64,000 nucleotides of DNA from Planctomycetota bacterium. Lineage in GTDB: Bacteria > Planctomycetota > Phycisphaerae > Phycisphaerales > Phycisphaeraceae. Of this stretch, positions 36,099-46,865 are shown one piece after another. Location of the stretch: contig CP066225.1 of assembly GCA_016350165.1 (NCBI GenBank), positions 682,001 to 746,000 of the forward strand, given 5' to 3'. The number at the start of each line of letters is the position of its first letter. Position 1 is the stretch's first letter. The position numbers and the translations under genes are program-made. The notes under the pieces were generated by a model. It was not told where the DNA came from. It made no database searches and was given only the letters and a program-made list of their open reading frames with translations.

Positions 36099-36543
36099 TT
36101 TTAACTCCTTCAGACTGTCAACGCTTTTCTAATCAATTGTTAGTCGTAATCATTAACTGGGCACTAAAAAAACACTTTGAATCATGATCGCTGCCTTGGA
36201 TATGCAGGTCAAAGTGGAAACGTGCTCGCAGTCAACTTCATGCGCACTTTTATCAAAAAGTGCCATGGAACAAGAGTTAGCGAGTTGTCCGAAAGCGATG
36301 TTTTAAAGCCGGACACAAAGTACGAAAACCCTTGTTTTTGCACATCATACAGCGTTTTTTTGTATTCAAAGGGGCTATTTCTCAAAACGTCTGCATTTGC
36401 TAATCACCTTGTCATTTTAGGACAATCCAAATCGGTCATTTTGCCTAGATGTTTCAGAAACCTGTCAGATATTGAATTAACGTACAGTTAGAACTCGTAT
36501 AACTGGATATCACACTGGGCTACGAAAAAGCCCGCTGTGATGG
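36099..36543. other. Intergenic region with one dyad copy
   Basis: About 440 bases. An intergenic dyad (CTAATCAATTGTTAG, one mismatch) lies at 36129-36143, just upstream of the kinase. An open frame at 36177-36491 has no domain or ribosome site and is not called. Confidence 0.4.
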
Positions 36544-36550
36544 GCGGGCT
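36529..36550 (-). terminator. Intrinsic terminator after the CusF-like gene
   Basis: Stem AGCCCGC / GCGGGCT (36529-36535 and 36544-36550); on the minus strand it runs into T5. It lies 36 bases past the stop. Confidence 0.8.
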
Positions 36551-36586
36551 GTGATCTGCACTACTATCTATATTGATTAGGCTTCG

Positions 36587-37186
36587 TTAGCGATGATTCT
36601 CGTCTGAGTCAGATTCATGCTCGTGACCCGCATCATTGTCATTGGTATGAGATTCATCTGAATCTGATTTTTCTGTATGTTCGCCGACGTGCTCACCCAT
36701 CTGATGCTCAGCGTGCTCATTGTGCTCACCTGACTCTTTGGATTTGCTTGAGTAATTAAGTTCCGTGGTTTCAGGCAGCTGCTCGATCTTGGAGATGTAA
36801 TAAGGTGTTTCACCCCAGGTTACGACGAAAGTCGCTTTGACCTTGTCGCCTTCTTTGATTTCGCCGAGTTCAACATCCTCCTGAACTGGGAAAGGCATGG
36901 TCATGCTCATCATGCCAACTTCTTCGCCTCGCTTGTTTTTAAAGCTGGGGATGGCCTCGTGATGCAATTTCATGCGGCCTTTCTCATCAGGCATTGCGAC
37001 GACCTCGCCACGTACCTCATAAACTTCACCTTCAGAAACAATTGCAGGCCCAACAACGACTTCTGCTGGTTGCGGATTTTCCTTCTTTTCACAGCCAATG
37101 ATCGCGAGCCCACCAACGAGAACCCCAACAACAGCTGTGATTTTTGTAAGTTGACCGATTTTTGTATGCCCTGCTCTGTTCTGCAT
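36587..37186 (-). CDS. CusF-like copper-binding lipoprotein with His/Asp-rich tail
   Basis: Exported lipoprotein of 199 aa. After a basic start and a hydrophobic stretch (AVVGVLVGGLAIIGC) comes a lipobox-like Cys. Residues about 55-140 form a small beta-barrel of the CusF/SCO-associated type (YEVRGEVVAMPDEKGRMKLH, MMSMTMPFPVQ, LGEIKEGDKVKATFVV). The Met/His positions are expected to bind Cu(I). The last 50 residues are rich in His, Asp, Glu and Ser (HNEHAEHQMGEHVGEHTEK), a probable extra metal sponge. ATG 37186 has AGGAG six bases upstream. No CusA/B or copper ATPase gene is beside it. Confidence 0.78.
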   Translation of the reverse strand: MQNRAGHTKIGQLTKITAVVGVLVGGLAIIGCEKKENPQPAEVVVGPAIVSEGEVYEVRGEVVAMPDEKGRMKLHHEAIPSFKNKRGEEVGMMSMTMPFPVQEDVELGEIKEGDKVKATFVVTWGETPYYISKIEQLPETTELNYSSKSKESGEHNEHAEHQMGEHVGEHTEKSDSDESHTNDNDAGHEHESDSDENHR

Positions 37187-37802
37187 GTTCGACTCCTGAA
37201 TCCGAGTTACTCTCATTTATGCGACTTTCATAACCCTCACGCTCACAACATAACGATCCGTCATGAGCTTATCTATATAAAAGTGATCGAATACATTAAT
37301 TCGAACACCTTTAACTGGGTTATCGTATGACCAACTGGGCAAAGACAATGAATATTGCTTTGAATTGGACGCAATCCCCATCTTTTACAAGTTAGTCATC
37401 TAATGATCACAAGACTTGGACGAAAGTTGAATCTATTTTTCGCACAGTATTAACCTTGTGCAGATAAACTGGAGCATGATGTCTGGGCAAATTGCGTTGT
37501 AAATCGGTATTAGATTCACCGACAGTTTGGCGCTTCGCTTAAATATTCCTGCGATCTTGGGGATAACTTCCTGTTTTGACAGTGATTTACGTCATTTTTC
37601 CACACGTCAAATCGAAACCATTCAAGCGATTTGACTCTTTGGGTGGGGGGCGGCATAATACTCCCATGTCAAGCGAACGACAGCAATCAAAACTGTCGCC
37701 GCTAACACTGACAACTCAAGACACTGACTCGCTAGCATGCAACGTGCTAAAATCCCAAGAGTTAGTACTCAGCAAGCTGTTTTCCACAGCAACACGCTGA
37801 GC
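37187..37802. other. Region upstream of the 16S promoter
   Basis: About 600 AT-rich bases with no supported gene. A second TTGACA-like sequence near 37577 could mark an additional rRNA promoter or an upstream element. Confidence 0.35.
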
Positions 37803-37830
37803 TTGACACTGAAAAATAAATCACTAAAAT
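37803..37830 (+). promoter_or_regulatory. Sigma-70-like rRNA promoter
   Basis: TTGACA (37803-37808), a 16-base gap, TAAAAT (37825-37830). The predicted start is near 37837, about 55 bases before the 5' arm of the 16S processing stem. Confidence 0.6.
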
Positions 37831-37890
37831 GCGACACCTCGCTGGCTAACAGCAAGGTTACAAATCGCTTCTAAGTGATTGATATTAAAG

Positions 37891-37911
37891 ATCTTTGACA
37901 AGTGAACAGTT
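37891..37911 (+). other. 5' arm of the pre-16S processing stem
   Basis: The 21 bases at 37891-37911 are a perfect reverse complement of 39857-39877 on the other side of the 16S gene. A second matching pair (CAAGAATGTG at 37924-37933 with CACATTCTTG at 39777-39786) extends it. This is the usual RNase III-cleaved stem. Confidence 0.85.
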
Positions 37912-38217
37912 TAACACAGACCGCAAGAATGTGACCGATTGAGCGAGGCACCATAGCCAGACTCGACGGTAAACAGATCCCGTTATTTGAGATCACACTC
38001 AAGTAACAACATCTCGCATTCTTGTATGGAATTTAAGTTGATAAAACTTATTTTCAGGAATGTGAGACCCTAAAAATTCAAAGTTTAGTCGCTTTGATAC
38101 ATTAGATTGATTGACATCAATTAATGAGACCGACTAGCAACTTCGGTTGTTAGTTACAGGTCAAAAACTTCATTCGAAGTCAATACAAGTCCTTGTGGCT
38201 TGTGACAACGATATAAA

Positions 38218-39730
<1,513 letters not shown>

Positions 39731-39856
39731 GATAATTTAGACTTGAGTATGGTGAGAACCATCTCATGTATGTCAACACATTCTTGCCCCTAAATACAGA
39801 GTCTAGCATGCGAAACTCTGAGGGATAGCCAATCAGCAATGGTTGGTTAAGGTCTT

Positions 39857-39877
39857 AACTGTTCACTTGTCAAAGAT
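39857..39877 (+). other. 3' arm of the pre-16S processing stem
   Basis: Perfect 21-base complement of 37891-37911. Confidence 0.85.
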
Positions 39878-39882
39878 TTTAA

Positions 39883-39913
39883 AACCTCATACGAATGTAT
39901 GAGGTTTTTTTAT
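39883..39913 (+). terminator. Intrinsic terminator of the 16S unit
   Basis: Ten-bp stem AACCTCATAC / GTATGAGGTT with a GAAT loop and a T run. It closes the transcript directly after the processing stem and leaves no room for 23S. Confidence 0.9.
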
Positions 39914-39951
39914 GCGCATTCTTCCCGCCTTTTAGATTACAGGTCCATCCA

Positions 39952-40398
39952 TTGGAGTACTTCAGCGAACTTGGCTATATAGGACTGTTCATAAGCGCCT
40001 TCTTGGCAGCGACGATCTTGCCGTTGAGCTCTGAAGCTGTATTGATAGCCTTGCTATTAGCTGGTCTACCACCAATGCCATTGCTTGTGGTTGCCACCGT
40101 TGGCAATGTATTGGGCTCTACAACGAATTATGCAATCGGCTATTGGGGTGGAAACACACTCACACGCAAGCTACTGCGTGTCTCAGATCATGAATACGAT
40201 AAAGCCTGCACGCATTACAACAAATATGGCGTGTTCTCACTTCTCTTTTCATGGCTGCCAGTTGTAGGCGATCCATTAACGATTGTTGCGGGTATTGCCC
40301 AGACAAGTATTTGGCTATTTATTCTTCTGGTTACACTCGGCAAGCTTGGGCGATACCTCGTACTCACATATGCTGTCCTCAGCACATCAGCTTCTTAA
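39952..40398 (+). CDS. yqaA: YqaA family (DedA-like) inner-membrane protein
   Basis: Small membrane protein of the SNARE-associated/DedA superfamily, whose members flip or move lipids. The 148-aa product closely follows E. coli YqaA: LFISAFLAATILPLSSEAVLI, ATVGNVLGSTTNYAIGYWGG, HYNKYGVFSLLFSWLPVVGDPLTIVAGI and LGKLGRYLVL. The frame is open back to 39895, but that start lies inside the 16S terminator. TTG 39952 (LEYFSELGYIG) with AGG about nine bases upstream is the better choice. An AraC-type regulator follows, 83 bases downstream. Confidence 0.85.
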   Translation: MEYFSELGYIGLFISAFLAATILPLSSEAVLIALLLAGLPPMPLLVVATVGNVLGSTTNYAIGYWGGNTLTRKLLRVSDHEYDKACTHYNKYGVFSLLFSWLPVVGDPLTIVAGIAQTSIWLFILLVTLGKLGRYLVLTYAVLSTSAS

Positions 40399-40481
40399 AC
40401 ATCACTCATATATCAACTGAATATGATAATCCGCAAAAATCGTCAAGACAGCTCCTCCCCTGCTCTGCTATCCTTCTGTCC

Positions 40482-41375
40482 ATGAATAAAGCGATAACAC
40501 AAGAAGAATACCAGCAGCGCATACTCACAATACTGATCCATATTCAACATAATCTTGATGCGGATCTGACGACTGAGTCACTCGCTGAGTTATCTTGCTT
40601 CTCGCCATACCATTTCCATCGCATTTTCACCTCGATCACAGGCGAAACAGTGCAAGCGTATGTCAGACGTTGCAGATTGCAACGATCGATTCAGCAGCTT
40701 GCTTATACAGATCAAACGATCCTAGAGATTGCACTCGCAGCTCATTACAACACTCACGAATCCTACACACGTGCATTCACTCAGCAATTTGGATTCGCGC
40801 CATCATTCCTGCGTAAAGCAAGAGATCGAAATGAAAATATACGAGTCACCAGTAACTTCGATGAAGGGCAACCTTCTCTTTCTTCTATCAAACTTCCAAT
40901 TACGGAGAGTCAAATGGACATACAAATCAAGACGATTGATCCGATACCTGTTGCATTTATTCGAAATGTCGGGCCATACCAAACAATTACCAAGGCATAT
41001 GAAAAACTATTCATGGCAATGTCACCCAAGGGCTTCCTAAACGACAGCACCAAGGTACTTTCAATTGGCTACGACGATCCTGGCACAACACCACCCGAAA
41101 AAATCCGTGCAGATGCGTGTTTTTCTGTTTCAGAAAATTTTGAACCTTTTGGCGAAGTTGGTTATCAGGTTGTACCAGGTGGTAAGTATGCCGTTGCGAC
41201 ACACGTCGGTTCATACGATGGACTTAAAGATGCTTACCGTGAGCTTTACGGTTCATGGCTCCCAAAGTCCGGTCACACTCCGCGAGATCAAGCACCGTTT
41301 GAGGTCTATGTAAACTCACCTCAAGATACTGCCCCCGAAGATTTAATAACAGAGATCCACTTACCTCTTGCATAA
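40482..41375 (+). CDS. AraC-type regulator with GyrI-like effector domain
   Basis: Transcription factor of 297 aa with reversed domain order. Residues 1-110 hold two AraC helix-turn-helices (LTTESLAELSCFSPYHFHRIF and ILEIALAAHYNTHESYTRAF, then FGFAPSFLRKAR). After a linker, residues 145-297 form a GyrI/SOUL-type small-molecule-binding domain (IKTIDPIPVAFIRNVGPYQ, GGKYAVATHVGSYDGL, FEVYVNSPQDTAPEDLITEI). This is the Rob/SoxS-with-GyrI architecture linked to drug or stress response. The target is unknown; yjbQ follows by 81 bases. Confidence 0.9.
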   Translation: MNKAITQEEYQQRILTILIHIQHNLDADLTTESLAELSCFSPYHFHRIFTSITGETVQAYVRRCRLQRSIQQLAYTDQTILEIALAAHYNTHESYTRAFTQQFGFAPSFLRKARDRNENIRVTSNFDEGQPSLSSIKLPITESQMDIQIKTIDPIPVAFIRNVGPYQTITKAYEKLFMAMSPKGFLNDSTKVLSIGYDDPGTTPPEKIRADACFSVSENFEPFGEVGYQVVPGGKYAVATHVGSYDGLKDAYRELYGSWLPKSGHTPRDQAPFEVYVNSPQDTAPEDLITEIHLPLA

Positions 41376-41456
41376 CAAAGCACAAATCCAAGTACTCTTG
41401 CTGTTGCTTTCATGCAGCAGCTTTTTCGCGTTAAATCATTTCGCTATCATAAACAC

Positions 41457-41876
41457 ATGGCTACATATCAAGATCAAATTCAATTCTCAACGCGACCTGA
41501 TGGCGACATGCATGATATCACTGAAAAAGTGCAATCCATCGTCAGAGCTTCAAACATCAACACCGGCATCGCACATGTTTTTAATGTAGGTTCAACCGCA
41601 GTCATCGGCACGATTGAATATGAGCCTGGCCTCATTCATGATCTCCCTGCCATCCTCAACAAACTCATGCCGCCTTCCAAGCATTACGGCCACGAACAGA
41701 CTTGGCATGACGGCAACGGGCACTCACATCTGCAAGCTTCAACCTTAGGCCCCTCTGAAACAATCCCCATTGCCAACAACCAACTTATCCTCGGCACATG
41801 GCAGCAAATCTTCCACCTTGAATGTGATAACAAACCTCGTAACCGCACAATCATCGTCACAATCACTGGCGATTAA
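41457..41876 (+). CDS. yjbQ: YjbQ/UPF0047 family protein
   Basis: Conserved 139-aa enzyme of the YjbQ family. Some members show weak thiamine phosphate synthase activity, but the physiological role is unsettled. Marks are STRPDGDMHDITEKVQSIV, NTGIAHVFNVGSTAVIGTIE, HEQTWHDGNGHSHLQASTLG (conserved His and Gly of the active cleft) and LGTWQQIFHLECDNKPRNR. ATG 41457 (MATYQDQI) was taken over the frame from 41412, whose first 15 residues do not fit the family. Confidence 0.9.
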   Translation: MATYQDQIQFSTRPDGDMHDITEKVQSIVRASNINTGIAHVFNVGSTAVIGTIEYEPGLIHDLPAILNKLMPPSKHYGHEQTWHDGNGHSHLQASTLGPSETIPIANNQLILGTWQQIFHLECDNKPRNRTIIVTITGD

Positions 41877-42020
41877 TCATCCTCAACTTACCTCCGATCA
41901 CTAATTAATAATTCAAGTTCATATACCAACTCCCAAAATTCAATTGATCAAAGTCTATCCCTCTACCCAATCCATGATCATCCCTATGCAAAAAACTATT
42001 TATCACATCTATAATTTTGC

Positions 42021-43370
42021 ATGCCTAGCTTGATCCCAAGTAGCCAATTGTTTTCTGAATCATTTGAATCAACCGCTATTCGTGATATTTTTTCAGATAC
42101 AAAATTAGTCTCACATTATCTGGAAATTGAAGCTGCACTTGCCAAAGCGCAAGGTAAACTCGGCATCATCCCCACTGAGGCAGCCGACGCAATTCATCAC
42201 TGTGCAAATATAAACCACATTGATCTCCAGAAATTGGCAAACCGTACTGCTATCGTGGGTTACCCAATTTTGCCTTTAATCGAACAGCTCTCTTTACTTC
42301 CTTCGAATAATCTTGGCCAATATTGCCATTGGGGTGCGACCACACAAGACATCATGGACACTGCAGATGCTATTCAATACCGAGCCTCCCTCAAACTGAT
42401 CGGTAACGAAGTTAGAGCATTCACCGACGCGCTCGTAAATTTGATCAAAAAGCATAAACTCACAATCATGCCCGCACGCACACATCTTCAACAATCAACA
42501 CCCACAAGCTTAGGTTTTATGCTTCTCTGCTATTTAGAAACACTTGATCAAAATATCTGTGAAATTGAGTCACTGATTGAAGAATGCTGTTGCATTCAAT
42601 TTGGTGGGGCATCTGGAACGATCGCTTCACTAGGCAATCGTGGATTGGAAGTGCGTACAGAGTTGGCCAAGGAACTTGGTCTATCAGAACCGCATGTTAC
42701 ATGGCATACCATGCGAGGTCGTTTCGTGAAAATCAGTGCATGGCTTGCGAGACTATGCGGCACGCTGGGTAAAATCGGAATTGATATAAGCCTGTTAATG
42801 CAGACTGAAGTAGGTGAAATCTCCGAAAAATTCACCGAAGGTTATGGAGCATCATCTACAATGCCTCAAAAACATAACCCAATCGCGAGTGAACATTTAA
42901 TTGCGGCAAGCAACATTACACAACACCTCAATAGTCTTATGTACAGCACAATGCGTCAAGATCACCAACGAGCCTCCGGCAATTGGCACATTGAATGGTA
43001 TGCAATGCCACAGCTATTTATGGTAACACACTCCGCGATCGTTCGAGCGAAAGATGTTTTTCTCAACCTAAATATCGATGAACAACGAATGCTTGAAAAT
43101 ATTGAAATAACTCACGGCCAAATTATGGCTGAATCAGTCATGATGAAGTTGTCTCAATTTGTAGGCAGACAAGTCGCACACGATATTGTTTACGAAGCAT
43201 GTAATATTGCACGTAAAGAAAAATGTCATCTGCAGAATGTACTCACAAGGAATGACCAAATTATGCAACACATTTCATTTGACGAATTAATCAGTTTATT
43301 TAAACCAGAACATTACCTTGGAAGTGCACCTGTAATGATTGAGAAATATTTAGATGAGCGGGAAGCTTAA
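42021..43370 (+). CDS. Fumarase/ASL-superfamily lyase, PcaB-like
   Basis: A 449-aa lyase of the adenylosuccinate lyase/fumarase superfamily, closest in reading to 3-carboxy-cis,cis-muconate cycloisomerase. Marks are SLLPSNNLGQYCHWGATTQD, ARTHLQQSTPTSLGF, QFGGASGTIASLGNRGLEV and the signature GYGASSTMPQKHNPIASEHL with the mobile serine loop. RASGNWHIEWYAMPQLF also fits PcaB. No protocatechuate-pathway gene neighbours it, so the real substrate may differ. The 144-base region before it has no terminator for yjbQ. Confidence 0.75.
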   Translation: MPSLIPSSQLFSESFESTAIRDIFSDTKLVSHYLEIEAALAKAQGKLGIIPTEAADAIHHCANINHIDLQKLANRTAIVGYPILPLIEQLSLLPSNNLGQYCHWGATTQDIMDTADAIQYRASLKLIGNEVRAFTDALVNLIKKHKLTIMPARTHLQQSTPTSLGFMLLCYLETLDQNICEIESLIEECCCIQFGGASGTIASLGNRGLEVRTELAKELGLSEPHVTWHTMRGRFVKISAWLARLCGTLGKIGIDISLLMQTEVGEISEKFTEGYGASSTMPQKHNPIASEHLIAASNITQHLNSLMYSTMRQDHQRASGNWHIEWYAMPQLFMVTHSAIVRAKDVFLNLNIDEQRMLENIEITHGQIMAESVMMKLSQFVGRQVAHDIVYEACNIARKEKCHLQNVLTRNDQIMQHISFDELISLFKPEHYLGSAPVMIEKYLDEREA

Positions 43371-43380
43371 TCACTAACGA

Positions 43381-43803
43381 CTAATCATCTTCGGCAGGCA
43401 ACCGTTTACCCAGACTCACCACTTCATCCTCAACGTATCCAAGTGATTGATAAAACCCAATCACCTTTTCATTTTTTCTGCGTACTTGCAGATTGATCTT
43501 GATGCATCCTCTTTCCATCAGACGCTGCTCAATCCCTTCGATGATCTTCTGACCATAACCCTGCCCCTGATATTTTGGATGAACTGCAAGATAGTAAAGC
43601 CAACCACGATGCCCATCATAACCACCCATGACAGTCGCCATCAGATGATCTTCCATCATGCCAACTAAAAATAGTTCACGACCTACTTTGAGTTTTCTCT
43701 CGATATCTTCAGCAGGATCGTTCCAAGGCACAACCAAGCCGCATTCATTCCATAAGGCAATAACCTGCTTCTGATCCACATGCATAAATTCGCGTATTCT
43801 CAT
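43381..43803 (-). CDS. ypeA: GNAT acetyltransferase YpeA
   Basis: Small acetyltransferase of 140 aa matching the E. coli YpeA family along its length: LWNECGLVVPWNDPAEDIERK, ATVMGGYDGHRGWLYYLAVH, PKYQGQGYGQKIIEGIEQRL (acetyl-CoA loop) and SLGKRLPAEDD. The acceptor is unknown. It converges with the PcaB-like gene, ten bases apart, and reads on the minus strand after the autotransporter terminator. Confidence 0.9.
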   Translation of the reverse strand: MRIREFMHVDQKQVIALWNECGLVVPWNDPAEDIERKLKVGRELFLVGMMEDHLMATVMGGYDGHRGWLYYLAVHPKYQGQGYGQKIIEGIEQRLMERGCIKINLQVRRKNEKVIGFYQSLGYVEDEVVSLGKRLPAEDD

Positions 43804-43834
43804 AATATCCCCTTATTGAAGCTATAAATTATAA

Positions 43835-43864
43835 AAACCCTGCCCGAATGGACAGGGTTTTTTG
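43835..43864 (-). terminator. Intrinsic terminator after the autotransporter
   Basis: Minus-strand stem AAACCCTG / CAGGGTTT (43853-43860 and 43835-43842) with a ten-base loop. T tracts flank it on both strands. Confidence 0.75.
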
Positions 43865-43889
43865 ATGTCTATGATTGTTCTAAATCAAT

Positions 43890-46865
43890 TTAGAATGCGA
43901 ATCTCATACCACCACGGAATGTGTGGATGGTGTATTCATTTTCACCGAACTCACCGTCATAGAAGAGGTAGAGTGAGTTGCCGGATTCACGGTTATAAGC
44001 TGTGATACCAGCACCAAGAATACCTGCGTTCTCTGAGAGTTCGCGTGTGTCAAAGTTAAATGCACTATCAGCACTACCTACGAAGCGAGCACCCAATGAC
44101 TGTGATGTGTCATAGAACTGATGCTGATATGCAGCATGTGCTTCTGGCATGAATGTGATGCGGTCCAAGTCGATATTAATACCGACGTGTGCACCAACTC
44201 GGCCGAGCAATGACTTCACGTCCATCTCATCAACTTCAAGACCTGCAGCACCAGCACCTGTTTCCTTGTACTCTTCAACTGCGAGGTTAGCAAACTCGAG
44301 CTGAGCGTATGGGCCGAAGACCCATTCACGTGCAGTGAAGTCATGACCGATTGTACCTGCAGCAGTGAACTGAACGCCGGTAGGATCTGACTTAGCAGAA
44401 CGATCGAGTTCATCTGCGAACTTGATTGTACGGTTGTTGTCATACATGCTGTAGCCGAGACCAGCCATACCTGAGAGGTATGAGCCATCCTTCTCGTATG
44501 AAGCGTATACACCACCGTTGAATGAATTCACGGTTGATGAGCCGCTACCACGAAGGACTTTAGCTTCTGAGTATGAGTAGCCAGTGTATGCACCAACGAT
44601 TAACTCGTCGCTCAGACGGTAGTCCATACCGATGGTTGCACCGTAAGTTTCCCAGTCGTAGCCAACCATATCGTCTTGGTTGCCAACTTCACCGAATGTA
44701 CCGTAACCGGTAACGAAGAAACCAACGCGTTCCATCATATCTGGATCGAATGTGTCACGTGCGATTTCAACTTGGTCATCAAAGTACTGAGTCGTTTGCA
44801 ATGCAAGATCGTAAGTCTCAGCAGGTGAAGCTTGCTCCATGATTGCTGAGAAGTAGTTCTGCGTGTGGCTTGACCAGAGGTTCGTGTTGTAACGAAGGTC
44901 ATTCAAACGTGCATTGACGTTGTTGTTCTGAGCCTTCATGCCATGGAAGCCCATGGTAACCATCTTGTCAGCAGCTTCTTCAGGAGTCAAAGTCTGAAGT
45001 GCTTCATTGAATTCGCCGCTTTCCATACCGAGGAATGCATTAACAACATCAGCCATGTCACCTGTAACTGTACCAGCTTCAACATCCTCACGAATATCCT
45101 GTAACGCAACTGCTACAGATTTTTCGTTGTCTGTAAATGCGATTTCTTCAAAATCGACAACACTAACTACAGCTTTCAGGTCGTTTTGATCGCCTACTCC
45201 GCTTACCTCTTGCTTTAATACATATTCAAACTCACGAGGCAAAATAAATGTCACGACTGAATCGTTCGGATCATCGGGAATCAGGTTATAGTCGACATTC
45301 GTACCCGTCCCAACAGAATCGATAATCATATATTCATCGTTATGACGCACTCGACTGTTGTCTTCCATTTGTACAACAACACGAGCACCAGCGGCAATAT
45401 CAACATCGCCTTCAACGATCACTGAACCATTGCGAGTGCCATGTTTTTCTACTGTATTGGATGCATCTTTCGTGTAGTCATCTTTTATTTCAAGCACAAT
45501 GACACTGTCTGCATCTACAGACAAATTACCATTTACCGTTAGCGTATCAGCTTCTGGATTGACAACAGTTATTTGCTTTGTTTCTGAATCAGTGTGTTCT
45601 ACCGAATCGTTGGCATCTAAGAACAAAATAGCATTCGTGACATTCAAGTCTTGAGCAAGCGTGCCATCACCCAAGATGGTCGCATTATTTGTCACGTTTA
45701 CATTACCTAAAATGTAAGTCGATGGATTATTGCGGCCGATCTCTAAAGTTGCGCTCTCAACATTGAGATCACCTTCTAGCTCAAAGAAAGTATCGGGAGC
45801 TAAAGGATCGCTCCAGTCAGCACCACTATCAATAACAAACGTACCTTCGCCTGCAATATTCATACCAATATTTGATTGGTGATATGGTGGAACTTCTCCG
45901 GGGCCTGTACCAGGTATTTCACCGGTACCAACTCCGAATGAATCAACAACACCGGATAATATAAGTGTCGCACCTTGACCTACATTAACACTGACAAATT
46001 CATTTCCAGAGTCATCTTGTGGGATTGGATCACCAAGTTCAACCTGGCCTGCCAAAGTCAAAGTGTCATAACCTTGAGCACTTACATCACCTTCAAAAGT
46101 AAATGAATTCGTGACGGTCGTATCTTTACCGTAGGCACCAATGTAACTACCACTTTCGATCAACACATCACCCGAACCCAAAGCGGCATCATCCCCTAGT
46201 AACAAGCCACCTTCTTCGACGACAACACCGCCATCAAAGCTGCCTTCGTCAGTAATGATCAGCGCACCTGTTCCTTGTTTGAGAATATTTGCGCCGGCTT
46301 CAGTACTAATAAAGAATGTATCAAGCTGGAAACTGCCATCACCTTTAACGATGATCTGATCTTTGAATTGTGTCGTACCTTGAAGCACGATTTGGCCAGC
46401 TTGTGCATCAACACTAAAAACATCACCAGTCTTGATGCTTACATCGATGAACTGGTAACCACCCTTGTTGACAATATTGTCTTTACCGGTCGTCACAGCG
46501 TCATTGAATGTCCACGAGTTGCCACCTTCAATGTTTCTGACGATGCTGTAGTTCGTGCCATTATTAAAGATAACCTGGTCTAGATTGATCAGCTTCTTAT
46601 CTTTATCAAGCATGATCAATCCAAGGCCTTTTTGAGGCGGAGCAAATGTAATCACACCGTTATTGGTATCTTCATTTGGCACAGCACCCAGCCAGTTACC
46701 AGTTGTTTCCCACTGCGAATCGCCTGTTGTACCGAGATAAAGAAAATCATCCGCTTGGAGTGTTGGAACCGCAGTCGCTACAGCAAAGGCCACAAATAGC
46801 GCCGCTGTAGATGGACGCGCTATCTTGCGCAACTGCGTACGTCTTGTGTAAAGTTCATTTTTCAT
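43890..46865 (-). CDS. Autotransporter (type Va) with beta-strand-rich passenger
   Basis: Outer-membrane autotransporter of about 991 aa. The N-terminus is a long signal peptide (positively charged start, then AALFVAFAVATAVPTLQA). The passenger (about 45-690) is a repetitive beta-solenoid with autotransporter-associated strands: LYLGTTGDSQWETTGNWLG, LVIESGSYIGAYGKDTTVT-like repeats and STYILGNVNVTNNATILGDG. The C-terminal ~290 residues form a 12-strand autotransporter barrel (FVTGYGTFGEVGNQDDMVGY ... GGMRFAF) ending in Phe, the Bam recognition residue. No protease motif is obvious in the passenger. ATG 46865 is preferred (AGGG nine bases upstream); ATG 46871 or TTG 46874 is possible. Confidence 0.9.
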   Translation of the reverse strand: MKNELYTRRTQLRKIARPSTAALFVAFAVATAVPTLQADDFLYLGTTGDSQWETTGNWLGAVPNEDTNNGVITFAPPQKGLGLIMLDKDKKLINLDQVIFNNGTNYSIVRNIEGGNSWTFNDAVTTGKDNIVNKGGYQFIDVSIKTGDVFSVDAQAGQIVLQGTTQFKDQIIVKGDGSFQLDTFFISTEAGANILKQGTGALIITDEGSFDGGVVVEEGGLLLGDDAALGSGDVLIESGSYIGAYGKDTTVTNSFTFEGDVSAQGYDTLTLAGQVELGDPIPQDDSGNEFVSVNVGQGATLILSGVVDSFGVGTGEIPGTGPGEVPPYHQSNIGMNIAGEGTFVIDSGADWSDPLAPDTFFELEGDLNVESATLEIGRNNPSTYILGNVNVTNNATILGDGTLAQDLNVTNAILFLDANDSVEHTDSETKQITVVNPEADTLTVNGNLSVDADSVIVLEIKDDYTKDASNTVEKHGTRNGSVIVEGDVDIAAGARVVVQMEDNSRVRHNDEYMIIDSVGTGTNVDYNLIPDDPNDSVVTFILPREFEYVLKQEVSGVGDQNDLKAVVSVVDFEEIAFTDNEKSVAVALQDIREDVEAGTVTGDMADVVNAFLGMESGEFNEALQTLTPEEAADKMVTMGFHGMKAQNNNVNARLNDLRYNTNLWSSHTQNYFSAIMEQASPAETYDLALQTTQYFDDQVEIARDTFDPDMMERVGFFVTGYGTFGEVGNQDDMVGYDWETYGATIGMDYRLSDELIVGAYTGYSYSEAKVLRGSGSSTVNSFNGGVYASYEKDGSYLSGMAGLGYSMYDNNRTIKFADELDRSAKSDPTGVQFTAAGTIGHDFTAREWVFGPYAQLEFANLAVEEYKETGAGAAGLEVDEMDVKSLLGRVGAHVGINIDLDRITFMPEAHAAYQHQFYDTSQSLGARFVGSADSAFNFDTRELSENAGILGAGITAYNRESGNSLYLFYDGEFGENEYTIHTFRGGMRFAF

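Noticed and set aside
36177-36491. 104-codon plus-strand frame before the CusF-like gene
   Set aside because: No domain, no ribosome site, and composition as in the surrounding spacer.
39895-39951. Upstream start of the YqaA gene at 39895
   Set aside because: It lies inside the 16S terminator hairpin, and the added residues do not fit the family.
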